This document shows positions 51,190 through 61,300 of a stretch of DNA of 64,000 bases, piece by piece. Position numbers and translations under genes: made by a program. Source of the stretch: Kribbella caucasensis (GTDB lineage: Bacteria > Actinomycetota > Actinomycetes > Propionibacteriales > Kribbellaceae). The notes beneath the pieces are model-generated. The model was not told the origin of the DNA and ran no database searches. It saw nothing but the letters and a program-made list of their open reading frames with translations. Each line of letters begins with the position of its first letter. The stretch's first letter is position 1. The stretch lies in the NCBI RefSeq assembly GCF_004361855.1, contig NZ_SNWQ01000009.1, forward strand, positions 254,165-318,164, in the 5' to 3' direction.

Positions 51190-52172
51190 AGGTCCAGCTG
51201 GAGGTTCACCCTCTGATCGACCGGGCGGAAGCCGAGGTGCTCGTTGACCGCGATCATCGGGGCGTTCTCGGGTGCGTTCCAGGTGTGCAGGACGGACGGG
51301 CGGTCGAGTCCGGCCTGAAGCGAACGCAGGTTCGGCACCTTGACGGCCATCCCGAGCCGATTGCCGCGGTGCTCCGGCCGGACGAATGTGTCGAACTGGT
51401 AGAGCCGCGAGGGATCCTTGGTCGCACCACCCATCTGCGTGTACGCCGCCAGCCGGCCGTCACCGTCGACCGCGACCGTGGTGTGGCAGAACCGCCCCTG
51501 CGCGATCCGGCGCGCCTCGGTCTCCCGAACCCGCTCCGGCGTCCACCGCTGCAACTCGACGTCCAGCTCACCCCGCGGAACGTCCCGGCTCATCGCCGAC
51601 AACGCATCGGCCATCTCCCCGACCCATTCGTCCGGCGTATGCTCCCGCCACTGCACGATCTTGTATCCGTCGACCACCCGGTCCAACGCGTCGATCGCGG
51701 CGTCGCCCAACGGCAACTCCAGCACCTGATGCAACTCGGTGTGCTTCCGGACGAACCCGTGCGCCTCGGCGAACGCCGTACCGGAGCTCTCACCCGACGC
51801 CGCGTCCGCGACAACCGTCGTCGTGAACCGCCGCCGCCCCTCCGCAAGCGCCCGCTCCTTCACCGCCTCCAGCAGCCGGGTCCCCACCCCACGCCGCCGG
51901 TACTGCGGACTCACGGCGAGCTCGACGTCCACGACATCCGTGTTCTCCAGCAGCCACCAGTCCAGCCACGCCATCCCGAGCCACTCATCGCCGTCAACCA
52001 GCCCGAGCCCGTCCGACCGGGTGTCGGTGTGGTCCCCGGTGAACAACACCCGGGCCTCCTCCAACCCGAGCCCCGCCGGAAACTCCTGCTCCGCCCGCCG
52101 AACCTCGTCGCGCAGCCGGAAGAACCGTTCGAACTGCGCCGCATCCAGCCCGTCCACCCCCACGATCTCCAT
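51186..52172 (-). CDS. Tandem GNAT-family N-acetyltransferase
   Basis: A 328-residue protein with two GNAT-like domains. The N-terminal domain has a clear acetyl-CoA loop (AVSPQYRRRGVGTRLLEA, about 90-108); the C-terminal domain has a weaker one (FVRPEHRGNRLGMAVK), followed by APENAPMIAVNEHLGF. Tandem GNATs are frequent in actinomycetes; mycothiol synthase is one example, but I see no specific mycothiol signature here. Substrate unknown. Confidence 0.88.
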   Translation of the reverse strand: MEIVGVDGLDAAQFERFFRLRDEVRRAEQEFPAGLGLEEARVLFTGDHTDTRSDGLGLVDGDEWLGMAWLDWWLLENTDVVDVELAVSPQYRRRGVGTRLLEAVKERALAEGRRRFTTTVVADAASGESSGTAFAEAHGFVRKHTELHQVLELPLGDAAIDALDRVVDGYKIVQWREHTPDEWVGEMADALSAMSRDVPRGELDVELQRWTPERVRETEARRIAQGRFCHTTVAVDGDGRLAAYTQMGGATKDPSRLYQFDTFVRPEHRGNRLGMAVKVPNLRSLQAGLDRPSVLHTWNAPENAPMIAVNEHLGFRPVDQRVNLQLDL

Positions 52173-52213
52173 GCGGGAGACCCTACCCAGACAACCCGTT
52201 CACGGCCTGGGAA

Positions 52214-53113
52214 TCAGTGGTGGGGGCGGAGCGCTCGGTTGGCGGCTGGTTCGGCGATTTGGGCGCGGAACGGGTGGGCCGGGTAGACGCCGAGGAGACG
52301 GACCTCGACGGAGAAGAAGGCCAGTTCCTCCAGCGCGAGGGCGACCTGCGGCTGGTCCGGGTGGCCCTCGATGTCGGCGTAGAACTGGGTGGCGAAGAAG
52401 GTGCCGCCGAGTTGGTAGCTCTCCAGCTTGGTCATGTTCACGCCGTTGGTGGCGAACCCGCCGAGCGCCTTGTAGAGCGCGGCGGAGACGTTCCGGACGC
52501 GGTACACGAAGCTGGTGATGACCGGACCGGAGTCGACTGGCGGGATGTCGGCCTCGCGGGACAGGACCAGGAACCGGGTGGTGTTGTGGTGCTCGTCCTC
52601 GACGTCCGAGGCGAGCACGTCCAGGCCGTACAGCCCAGCCGCGGCGCGGGGCGACAGGGCGGCGATGGCCGGGTCGTTCAGCTCGGCGACCTCCCGGGCG
52701 GCGCCCGCGGTGTCGTCGGCGACCACGGTGGTCCAGCCGTGTTCGCGGATGACCTTGCGGCACTGGCCGATCGCGTGCACGTGGCTGCGGACGGTCCGGA
52801 TCGAGTCCAGCGACGAGCCGGGCAGGCCGAGCAGCTGGAAGTGGATCGGCAGGAAGTGCTCGCCGACGATGTGCAGACCGGACTCCGGCAGCAGGTGGTG
52901 GATGTCGGCCACCCGCCCCGCGATCGAGTTGTCCACCGGGATCATGGCGAGACCGGCCGCGCCCGTGCTGACCGCCTCGAGCGCGTCCTCGAACGTCGTA
53001 CAAGGCAGCTGCTCGCGGTCCGGGAACATCTCGGTGCACGCCATCGCCGAGTTGGCGCCTGGCTCACCCTGATATGCGATCGGTCCGTCCACGATCTCCC
53101 AGGGTAGACCCAC
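52214..53113 (-). CDS. pheA: Prephenate dehydratase
   Basis: Converts prephenate to phenylpyruvate in phenylalanine synthesis. A 299-residue monofunctional enzyme: the catalytic domain opens with IAYQGEPGANS, has VPVDNSIAG and the conserved NTTRFLVL, and is followed by a C-terminal ACT domain (NVSAALYKALGGFATNGVNM, then ESYQ) that binds phenylalanine. GTG 53113 is the assumed start; the first ten residues are not conserved. It lies 18 bp downstream of the acyltransferase gene on the same strand. Confidence 0.96.
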   Translation of the reverse strand: MGLPWEIVDGPIAYQGEPGANSAMACTEMFPDREQLPCTTFEDALEAVSTGAAGLAMIPVDNSIAGRVADIHHLLPESGLHIVGEHFLPIHFQLLGLPGSSLDSIRTVRSHVHAIGQCRKVIREHGWTTVVADDTAGAAREVAELNDPAIAALSPRAAAGLYGLDVLASDVEDEHHNTTRFLVLSREADIPPVDSGPVITSFVYRVRNVSAALYKALGGFATNGVNMTKLESYQLGGTFFATQFYADIEGHPDQPQVALALEELAFFSVEVRLLGVYPAHPFRAQIAEPAANRALRPHH

Positions 53114-53131
53114 GATGTCTCACACCCCGGA

Positions 53132-53941
53132 TCAGGTGTCCGTCTTACGGACCTTCTTGGGTGCGCCGGTGGTCGCCCGGCCCTCCAGCGCCTTGGCCTT
53201 GGTGGCATACATGTCGATGTACTCCTGGCCGGACAGCTCCATGATCTTGTACATGATCTCGTCGGTGACGGCCCGCAGGATCAGCCGGTCGCCCTCCATC
53301 CCCTCGTACCGGGAGAAGTCCAGCGGCGCGCCGAACTTGATCGTGGGGGAGGCCATCGACGCGACCACCTTGCCGGGCGGCGCGACCTTGTCGGTGCCGA
53401 TCACCCCGCACGGGATCACCGGCACCTTCGCCTCCAGCGCCAGCCGGGCCACCCCGGTCCGGCCCTTGTACAGCCGGCCGTCGTGCGACCGGGTCCCCTC
53501 GGGGTAGATGCCGAACAGTTCGCCACGCTCCAGCACCTTCATCCCGGCCCGCATCGCGCCCTCGGCCGCCGACCCGCCGGACCGGTCGATCGGCACCTGG
53601 CCGGTGCCCTTGAAGAAGCCGCGCTGGAACCGGCCCTTGATCCCGGCGCCGACGAAGTAGTCCGACTTCGCCACGAACGTGATCCGGCGGCGGACCACCA
53701 GCGGCATGAAGATCCAGTCCGCGTACGACAGGTGGTTGCTGGCGATGATCGCCGGTCCCTGTGCCGGGATGTGCTCGGCGCCCTCGACCTTGGGCCGGAA
53801 GATGCGTTTGACCGGTGGGTCGATCAGCACGTTCTTCAGCAAGAAGTAAATGCCCTTGCCATCACCGTCACCGGCGTCGTCGACCGGTCTGTTCCGGTCC
53901 GGCTCTGGCCGCGGCGACTGTGCCGGTTGCGTCATCGACAT
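53132..53941 (-). CDS. 1-acylglycerol-3-phosphate O-acyltransferase (PlsC family)
   Basis: A 269-residue acyltransferase that probably acylates lysophosphatidic acid in phospholipid synthesis. The catalytic NHLSYAD (HX4D) lies near residue 70, and the glycerol-phosphate motif YPEGTRS and VIPCGVIGTD follow. The N-terminus is Pro/Asp/Arg-rich and hydrophilic (MSMTQPAQSPRPE). ATG 53941 is used; a second ATG lies two codons in. Same strand as pheA, 18 bp upstream of it. Confidence 0.93.
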   Translation of the reverse strand: MSMTQPAQSPRPEPDRNRPVDDAGDGDGKGIYFLLKNVLIDPPVKRIFRPKVEGAEHIPAQGPAIIASNHLSYADWIFMPLVVRRRITFVAKSDYFVGAGIKGRFQRGFFKGTGQVPIDRSGGSAAEGAMRAGMKVLERGELFGIYPEGTRSHDGRLYKGRTGVARLALEAKVPVIPCGVIGTDKVAPPGKVVASMASPTIKFGAPLDFSRYEGMEGDRLILRAVTDEIMYKIMELSGQEYIDMYATKAKALEGRATTGAPKKVRKTDT

Positions 53942-54098
53942 CCCTTCCTCACGTTCCCCGAGCCCTCATGATGCCGTACGACACCCGCCCGGCGCTGCAG
54001 GCCGAACCCAGGATCCGCCGCGCGGGAATCGCTGACAATTCAGGCGAAGGCTTCGTAGGCTTCTCACGGTGCGCCGTTCAGCTGGGGAGGGCCGGGTT

Positions 54099-56417
54099 GT
54101 GAAGACTGGATTCAAGGCGGGGCGGCTGACAGCGGTGCTGGGCGTCGCGGCGGCGGTCCTCGTCGGCCTCCCGATTGCTGCCGGCGCAACGACCGCGGCC
54201 GGTCCGCCGGCGACAGCCTCCGGTACGACGGCCGACGGGCCTGCCGTGGTCCCGATCCAGGTGACCGGGCCTGCGACGTCTCGCTTCAACCTGGTCGTGA
54301 TGGGCGACGGCTACACCGCGGCCGAGCTGCCGAAGTTCCGCGCCCAGGTCGACAAACACCTGAACGTTCTGTGGAGCATCGAGCCGTTCAAGTCGTACCG
54401 CAACTACCTCAACGTCTACGCGGTCGAGATCCCGTCCCCCGAGAGCGGCGTCGACTGCGACCCCGACCTCACCTCGCCGAAGGTGGACACCCCGCTGCAG
54501 ATGGGTTTCTGGGGCGGCTGCAACCCGAACAGCGTGCAACGGCTGCTGACCGTCAGCTCGACCGCCGCCGCGCAGTACGCCGATCTGGTCCCCGGCACCA
54601 CCTCCGCCAACCGCCAGATCCTTGCTATCGGCAACAGCGACACGTACGGCGGCGCGGGCGGCACCTACGCGACCGCGTCCGGCGGCAACGCGTTGTCCGC
54701 GCTGATCACCCCGCACGAACTCGGTCACTCGCTCGGCGGACTGGAAGACGAGTACGACTACTACGCCCGCGGCGACCGGGGTGCGCCGTACGCCGGGCCC
54801 GAGCCGACCTCGATCCACCACACCCTGCTGACCGAGCAACAACTGCTCGACCAGCAGCTGAAGTGGTGGCGCTGGCTCGGCGAGGAGAGCGAGTCGGGCG
54901 GCAGGATCGGCCGCTATGAGGGCGGGATGTACGCCGGGTCCGCGATCTGGCGGCCGAGCCGGCATTCGATGATGAAGACGCTCGGGTACTACTTCGACCA
55001 GATCTCCCGGGAGCGGATGACCCAGCGGATCTCGTCCCGAGCGTCGCTGTTCCAGGGCAGTACGCCGGTGGGCCAGGTCGCGGGCGATCAGGTCGTCTGG
55101 CTGCAAACGCTGCACCCGGCCGACCACGAACTCGACGTCACCTGGACCCTCGACGGCGAACCGCTGCCCGCCGGCAACGCCCGCGCGATCGACCTCGGCA
55201 AGCTGACCCTGACGCCGGGAACGCACATCCTGACGGCCAAGATCGTCGACCCGACCGAGTTCGTCCGCGATCCCGCGGTCCGGGCCTCGGCCGCGCTCAC
55301 CGCGACCCGCAGCTGGACCATCGACAGCACGCTCACCGCCCGGGCGTCGGACCAGCCCGCGACCTTCACCACGTCCACTGCGACGGACCAACCGGTCAAC
55401 GCCGACGAGGTCGTGTACGTCGAGACCACCCAGTCCGACTCCGCCCAGCCGGCCGTCAGCTGGCAACTCGACGGTCGCCCGGCCGTGAACCCGGGTAACG
55501 ACCGCGACTTCGACCTGGAGCCGCTTCGTTTGACCGGGCGCCACACGTTGACCGCGACCGTCGACGGTGACACCCGCAGCTGGGCCGTGGACGGCGTCGA
55601 GCCCGTGGTCGGTTCGACCCTGTCCAAGCCGTTGTTGACGGTGACGAAACCCAGCGGACCGGAGTACATCTTCAACGACGCCTTCACGATGAAGCTCACC
55701 GCGACCGACGACACCGATGGGTACGTCGTACCGGAGTTCCGGGTGAACGGCGACGGTTGGTACAACTACTACGGCTGGCCGACGGACGCGGACGCGCCGT
55801 TCCGCTTCACCGCCGAGGGGACCGAGATCGACCAGCTCGTGTACGGCAAACTCGGTGTGCCGCGAGTGGTGCCGTGGGACGACGTGCCGTCCGGATACGG
55901 CCGCCACACAGTCGAATACCGCGCGATCGATGCCCCCGGCAACATCGGTACGCCGGGCCGGTTCGCGGTCACGTTGTTGCGCCCGGCCCCGACTTGTACG
56001 ACCACGATCACGGGCGTCCTTGATGGTCCGCTGGTGGTGCGTTCAGGGGTCACGTGTCTGCAGGGTGCGACGGTTCGCGGTCCGGTTACGGTGAGCGCTG
56101 GGGCGTCCCTGGTTGCCACAGATAGCCGGATCGTTGGGCCGGTCAGTGGTTCGAGGGCGGCGCAGGTCCACCTGCTCCGCAGTACGGTCAACGGGCCGGT
56201 CTCGATCGACGGGATCACCGGGGCGGCGGTCCTGGTCGGGTCGACGGTGACCGGTCCGGTTTCGGTGGTCGGCGCGCGGACGGCGGAGCCCGTCGTACTG
56301 GCCGGCAACACCATCGGCGGGCCGCTTGCTTGCTCGGCGAACTCGGCGACGCCGACCAACCTGCAGGCGCCGAACCAGGTCTCCGGGCCGCGATCCGGCC
56401 AATGCGCGAAGTTGTGA
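54099..56417 (+). CDS. Secreted M64 (IgA-peptidase-like) metallopeptidase with a beta-helix-like C-terminus
   Basis: A 772-residue exported protein: a basic N-terminus and hydrophobic core form a signal peptide ending near AGATTAAG (residues 1-35). The M64 catalytic domain follows, with HELGHSLGG and EDEYD near residue 205. Beta-sandwich regions come next (about 320-510). The last ~130 residues consist of short repeats with GPVTVS, GPVSIDG and GPVSVVG, as in right-handed beta-helix or bactofilin-like folds. GTG 54099 has GGGGAGG 9 nt upstream. Single gene, divergent from plsC. Confidence 0.9.
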   Translation: MKTGFKAGRLTAVLGVAAAVLVGLPIAAGATTAAGPPATASGTTADGPAVVPIQVTGPATSRFNLVVMGDGYTAAELPKFRAQVDKHLNVLWSIEPFKSYRNYLNVYAVEIPSPESGVDCDPDLTSPKVDTPLQMGFWGGCNPNSVQRLLTVSSTAAAQYADLVPGTTSANRQILAIGNSDTYGGAGGTYATASGGNALSALITPHELGHSLGGLEDEYDYYARGDRGAPYAGPEPTSIHHTLLTEQQLLDQQLKWWRWLGEESESGGRIGRYEGGMYAGSAIWRPSRHSMMKTLGYYFDQISRERMTQRISSRASLFQGSTPVGQVAGDQVVWLQTLHPADHELDVTWTLDGEPLPAGNARAIDLGKLTLTPGTHILTAKIVDPTEFVRDPAVRASAALTATRSWTIDSTLTARASDQPATFTTSTATDQPVNADEVVYVETTQSDSAQPAVSWQLDGRPAVNPGNDRDFDLEPLRLTGRHTLTATVDGDTRSWAVDGVEPVVGSTLSKPLLTVTKPSGPEYIFNDAFTMKLTATDDTDGYVVPEFRVNGDGWYNYYGWPTDADAPFRFTAEGTEIDQLVYGKLGVPRVVPWDDVPSGYGRHTVEYRAIDAPGNIGTPGRFAVTLLRPAPTCTTTITGVLDGPLVVRSGVTCLQGATVRGPVTVSAGASLVATDSRIVGPVSGSRAAQVHLLRSTVNGPVSIDGITGAAVLVGSTVTGPVSVVGARTAEPVVLAGNTIGGPLACSANSATPTNLQAPNQVSGPRSGQCAKL

Positions 56418-56466
56418 CAGGTTTTTGTCAGCGGGGTCCGATAGTTTGCCGTCAAGGAGGGTGGCG

Positions 56467-56961
56467 ATGAACGGACTGCGGGTGGCCTCATTGCTGGCGG
56501 CCACGATCACGACCGGGATGATGGCCGGCGTGTTCGGGATCTACGCGAACGCGATCATGCCCGGGCTGGCGAAGACCGACGACAAGACGTTCGTGGGGTC
56601 GTTCCAGGCGATGGACCGGGCCATCGTGAACCCGGTGTTCCTGATGCTCGGGTTCCTCGGCGCGCTGGTGTTCACCCTGCTCGCCGGGTTGCTGCAGCTG
56701 GGGGAGAAGGCGCTGCCGTGGATCGCGGTCGCGTTCGTGCTCTACCTGGGCTCCGTGATCATCACGTTCGCGGTGAACCTGCCACTGAACGACGCGATCA
56801 AGGCGGCGGGCGATCCGAACTCGATCGACGTCGCCGCGGTCCGCGAAGCCTTCAACGAGACCCGCTGGCGAACCTTCAACCTGGCCCGAGTCGCGCTCAA
56901 CACGATCGCCTTCGGCCTCCTCACCTGGGCCCTCTACCTGACCGGCAAGTCAGCCGCCTGA
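56467..56961 (+). CDS. DUF1772 membrane protein
   Basis: A 164-residue protein with four membrane helices, including MNGLRVASLLAATITTGMMA at the start and the helix ending LLTWALYLTG. The sequence between helices 3 and 4 (VNLPLNDAIKAAG, then FNETRWRTFNLARVALNT) is the DUF1772 signature. A strong AAGGAGG precedes ATG 56467. Function unknown; some relatives accompany anthrone-oxygenase-like genes, but none are nearby. Confidence 0.92.
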   Translation: MNGLRVASLLAATITTGMMAGVFGIYANAIMPGLAKTDDKTFVGSFQAMDRAIVNPVFLMLGFLGALVFTLLAGLLQLGEKALPWIAVAFVLYLGSVIITFAVNLPLNDAIKAAGDPNSIDVAAVREAFNETRWRTFNLARVALNTIAFGLLTWALYLTGKSAA

Positions 56962-57003
56962 CCGTGCCGGGCCGGGCGGCCAGTTGGGGCCGAGGACTAC
57001 CGG

Positions 57004-57222
57004 ATGCTGCTGACGGTGATCGCCGGCATCTCCCTCGGCGTCGCCACGACCACCCTGCCGGTCCTGATCGAGGGCCCGTACGGCAGCTGGGTGTACGCCG
57101 CGCCCGGCTGGCTCCTCTTCGTCTTCGCCCTGCTTGTCTTCGCCGCGATCGTGGTCGCGAACGTCCAGCAGGAGCGCTCGCGCAACGAGCTGGCCACCTA
57201 CGGCGTACTCCCGACCCTCTAG
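57004..57222 (+). CDS. Small two-helix membrane protein
   Basis: A 72-residue protein with two hydrophobic segments (about 2-20 and 33-54) and a short charged C-terminus (QQERSRNELATYG). No family recognised. It is co-oriented with DUF1772, 42 bp downstream. Codon use is like its neighbours, which supports it being real. Confidence 0.6.
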   Translation: MLLTVIAGISLGVATTTLPVLIEGPYGSWVYAAPGWLLFVFALLVFAAIVVANVQQERSRNELATYGVLPTL

Positions 57223-57330
57223 CTCTCCGATAACCGGACAGCCGGAGGCTGAGGTGACGGTGCCGGTGGCGAGGTGGGGTTGGGGGAGTGGGGCGGACGA
57301 ATTGGGGGCGGGGGCGGCTGGGCTGCCAGA

Positions 57331-58167
57331 ATGGCGTTCGTGGCACCAGTTCAAGCTCCGCCGTCCCAGCAATTGCCGGCTGTGCAGAAGTTGCGCGTCC
57401 GGTTCGCCAAGCGGGGCCGGCTGCGGTTCACCTCGCACCGGGACTTCCAGCGCGCGTTCGAGCGGGCGGTCCGGCGGGCGGAGCTGCCGGTGGCGTTCTC
57501 GCACGGGTTCAGCCCGCACCCGAAGATCTCGTACGCCGGGGCCGCGCCGACCGGGGCCGCCTCGGAAGCGGAGTACTTGGAGATCTCGCTCACACACGAG
57601 CGCGCCCCCGAGCAGGTCCGGGCGGCCCTCGACGAGGCGCTGCCGCCGGGGCTCGACATCCTCGAGGTGGTGACCGCGGCCGGCGGCTCGCTGGCCGAGC
57701 GGCTGGAGGCCAGCGAGTGGCTGATCTCGTTACCAGGTGTCGATCCGGTCACCGCCCAGCCGGCCGTCGAGGCGTTCCTGGCCCGGGACGAAATTCTGGT
57801 CGAGCGCATGACCAAACGGGGACTTCGCTCGTTCGATTGTCGGGACGCCGTTCTCCGACTCGCGGTCGGCAGTGAACCGGCGCCGGTTGCGTCATGTGCG
57901 ATACTGCAAGTGGTGTTACGGCACGGAACCCCGGCCGTGAGACCCGACGACGTTCTCGCCGGCATGCTGGAGGTAGCGGCGCTCCCGGTGTCGGGCCCGG
58001 CTCTCTTGACCAGGCTCGCCCAGGGCCCGCTCATCGCGGCCACCGGCACAGTGGACGATCCGCTCGCTCGTGACCGCGACGCCACCCAGGCGACCGCGAC
58101 CGGCCAGGTGGACAGCCACCAGACGCATTCCGCGGAGGGCGACGCCGCCGCTCCGACTACGCCCTGA
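57331..58167 (+). CDS. TIGR03936-family protein (DUF2344)
   Basis: A 278-residue protein that normally accompanies TIGR03960. Conserved segments are RLRFTSHRDFQRAFERA, FSHGFSPHPKIS and ASEAEYLEISL. ATG 57331 (MAFVAPVQ) begins just before the conserved core; a longer upstream extension would be Gly/Trp-rich noise. The C-terminal ~50 residues are low-complexity. It precedes the RNase E/G gene by 143 bp, the usual order. Confidence 0.93.
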   Translation: MAFVAPVQAPPSQQLPAVQKLRVRFAKRGRLRFTSHRDFQRAFERAVRRAELPVAFSHGFSPHPKISYAGAAPTGAASEAEYLEISLTHERAPEQVRAALDEALPPGLDILEVVTAAGGSLAERLEASEWLISLPGVDPVTAQPAVEAFLARDEILVERMTKRGLRSFDCRDAVLRLAVGSEPAPVASCAILQVVLRHGTPAVRPDDVLAGMLEVAALPVSGPALLTRLAQGPLIAATGTVDDPLARDRDATQATATGQVDSHQTHSAEGDAAAPTTP

Positions 58168-58310
58168 AGCGTGGAGGAGCGGACCCCGGAAAGGCTTCCG
58201 CCGCACCGGCACCACGCCGGAAGTGGCGAGACCGTGACCGCTTTCTGGCTGCGCCGGACCCGTGACAGGGGTCGCAGGATGCGCCGGAAGGCCTGAGGAG
58301 ACCGCACCAT

Positions 58311-61300
58311 ATGCTCGAAAACGAGCCGAACGAACACACCGAGGCAGCCGACAGCGCTGCCGCCACAAGCCAGCAGCCCACCACCACGGGCGCTGCCAAG
58401 AAGACGACCCGCAAGCGCGCCACCAAGAAGGCCGCCGCCGTGGACCCCGCGGCCGTGGATGCCGCCGCCGCGCCGGCCCAGGCGGTGAGCACCCAGTCGG
58501 ACGCCGAGAGCGCCGACCCCGCGCCGGCGAAGAAGACCGCCAAGCGAACCACGAAAAAGGCGGCCGCGAAGGCCCCGGCGAAGACGGCCACCGCGAAGAA
58601 GACCACCGTCAAGCGCACCACGAAGAAGTCCGCCTCCGCCCAGGACACCCTGCCGGAGGCTGACAGGGCGGACGGTTCGGCCGATCTGGCCGCTGGTGAG
58701 AGCCTGGCCGACGCCGGTCCGGTCGTCGAGGCGGCCGATTCCGCGCCCGCCCAGACCGCGACGAGCCAGACCGCGAAGAAGACTACCCGCCGGCGTACCT
58801 CGAAGAAGGCCGCCGCCCCCCAGCCTGACCTGCTCTCCGCCGACACCCCGGTCACCGACGGCCCGCCAGCCGACGCGCTCGCGGAAGACGAGGACCTCCC
58901 GGCGGACGAGCTCGCCGAAACCCAGCTGACCGAGAAGGCCGCCGCCCAGGTCGAGGCGGCCGGTGAGGAGCCGGCCCCGAGCGGACGGCGTACGAGGCGC
59001 CGCGCGCCCGCGGCAGCCGCAGTACTGTTCCAGGCTCCGCAGGTCCCGGCGCAGGCTCCGGCGCAGGCCGCAGCCACTAGCCCGGTCGAAGCGACCGCCG
59101 AAGCGGCGGACGAGCAGCCGGCCACCACCACGAGCAGCCGCCGCCGTCGCAGCCGCCGGTCCCGGGACGCCGAGGAGATCGCCGACCGCACCGACCAGGC
59201 CCAGCCGGCCGAGACCACCCACGCCAAGGCCGCCCACGCCAAGGCCGCCGACACCAAGGCAGCCGACACCAGGGCTGCTGACGCCAAGGTTGCCGACGAC
59301 AAGGCCGACGCCACCGAGGCCGACGTCGAGCTCGACGCCGAGGGCGAGGGCGAGGAGACCGGCGACGGCAGCCGTCGCCGTCGTCGCCGCCGGGGCGGCC
59401 GTCGCCGTCGCAAGACCGGTGACGTGGACGGCGCGGACGAGACCGCCGAGGACGAGGCCGACGCCGACAGCGCCGGGCAGGACAACGCCGCCGAGGACCA
59501 GGACGACGCCGAGGACGCCGAGTCCGAGGACGAGGGCGCCGAAGGTGAGGGCTCGAGCAGTACGTCGCGCCGCCGTCGCCGTCGTCGTCGCCGCCGGGGC
59601 GAGGCCGACGCGGGTGCGCCGGACGACCCGGACGAGACCGTCGTCCGCGTCCGCGAGCCGCGTAGCAAGGCCACCACGAACGAGATCACCGCAGTCGAGG
59701 GCTCGACCCGGCTGGAGGCGAAGAAGCAGCGCCGCCGCGAGGGCCGCGCCGCCGGCCGCCGCCGCGCGCCGATCGTCACCGAGGCCGAGTTCCTGGCCCG
59801 GCGCGAGTCGGTCGAGCGGACCATGGTGATCCGGTCCCGCGAGGACCTGACCCAGATCGCCGTCTCCGAGGACAACGTCCTGGTCGAGCACTACGTCGCC
59901 CAGGCCGAGCAGACCTCGCTGATCGGCAACGTGTACCTCGGCCGGGTGCAGAACGTGCTGCCCAGCATGGAGGCCGCGTTCATCGACATCGGCAAAGGCC
60001 GCAACGCCGTCCTGTACGCCGGTGAGGTGGACTGGAACACGCTCGGCGCCGGCAACGGCCCGCGCAAGATCGAGTCGGTGCTGAAGTCCGGCCAGTCGGT
60101 GCTGGTCCAGGTGACCAAGGACCCGATCGGCCACAAGGGCGCCCGGCTCACCAACCAGGTCAGCCTGCCCGGCCGGTACGTCGTGTACGTGCCGCGCGGG
60201 GGCAACGGTGGGATCAGCCGCAAGCTGCCGGACACCGAGCGGAACCGGCTGAAGACCATCCTCAAGGACATCGTCCCCGACGAGGCCGGCGTGATCGTCC
60301 GGACCGCGGCCGAGGGCGCCTCCGAGGAAGAGCTGACCATGGACGTCAGCCGGCTGCAGAAGTACTGGGACGACATCGAGAAGAAGTCGAAGAACGGCCA
60401 GTCCCCGCAGCTGCTGTACGGCGAGCCCGATCTGCTGATCCGGGTGGTCCGCGACCTGTTCACCGAGGACTTCGCCAAGCTGGTGATCTCCGGTGACGAC
60501 GCCTACGACAAGGTCCGCGAGTACGTCGAGGGCGTGGCTCCGCACCTGGCCGACCGGGTGGAGAACTGGTCTGGTGGCAGCGACGTGTTCGCCAGCTACC
60601 GGATCGACGAGCAGATCAAGAAGGCGCTGGACCGCAAGGTCTGGCTGCCGTCGGGCGGCTCGCTGGTGATCGACCGGACCGAGGCGATGACGGTGGTCGA
60701 CGTGAACACCGGCAAGTTCACCGGCTCCGGCGGCAACCTCGAGGAGACCGTCACCAAGAACAACCTGGAGGCGGCCGAGGAGATCGTCCGGCAGCTCCGG
60801 CTCCGCGACATCGGCGGCATCATCGTGATCGACTTCATCGACATGGTGCTGGAGTCGAACCGGGACCTGGTACTGCGCCGGCTGGTCGAGTGCCTCGGCC
60901 GGGACCGGACCAAGCACCAGGTCGCCGAGGTGACGTCGCTGGGCCTGATCCAGATGACCCGCAAGCGGATCGGTACCGGGCTGCTCGAGGCGTTCAGCGA
61001 GAACTGCGACCACTGTGGTGGCCGCGGTCTGATCCTGCACGACGAGCCGAAGGAGTCCCGCCGCCGCGGTGGCGACGGGCGCGGTGGTCAGCCGGAGCAG
61101 AAGCCCGCCGCCGAAGGGGAGGCGCGGAAGAGCTCCAGTTCCCGCCGCAACCGGGGCAAGGGCCGCGGCCGCGACGACGAGCAGGCCGAGACCCCGGAGC
61201 CCGCCAACAACGCCGACGCCGCCCAGCGCCTCGCCCAGATCGCCGCCGCCTCGGCGCTGGCGAACGGCACGGGGGAGAGCCACGAGCCCGCCGGCTCCGA

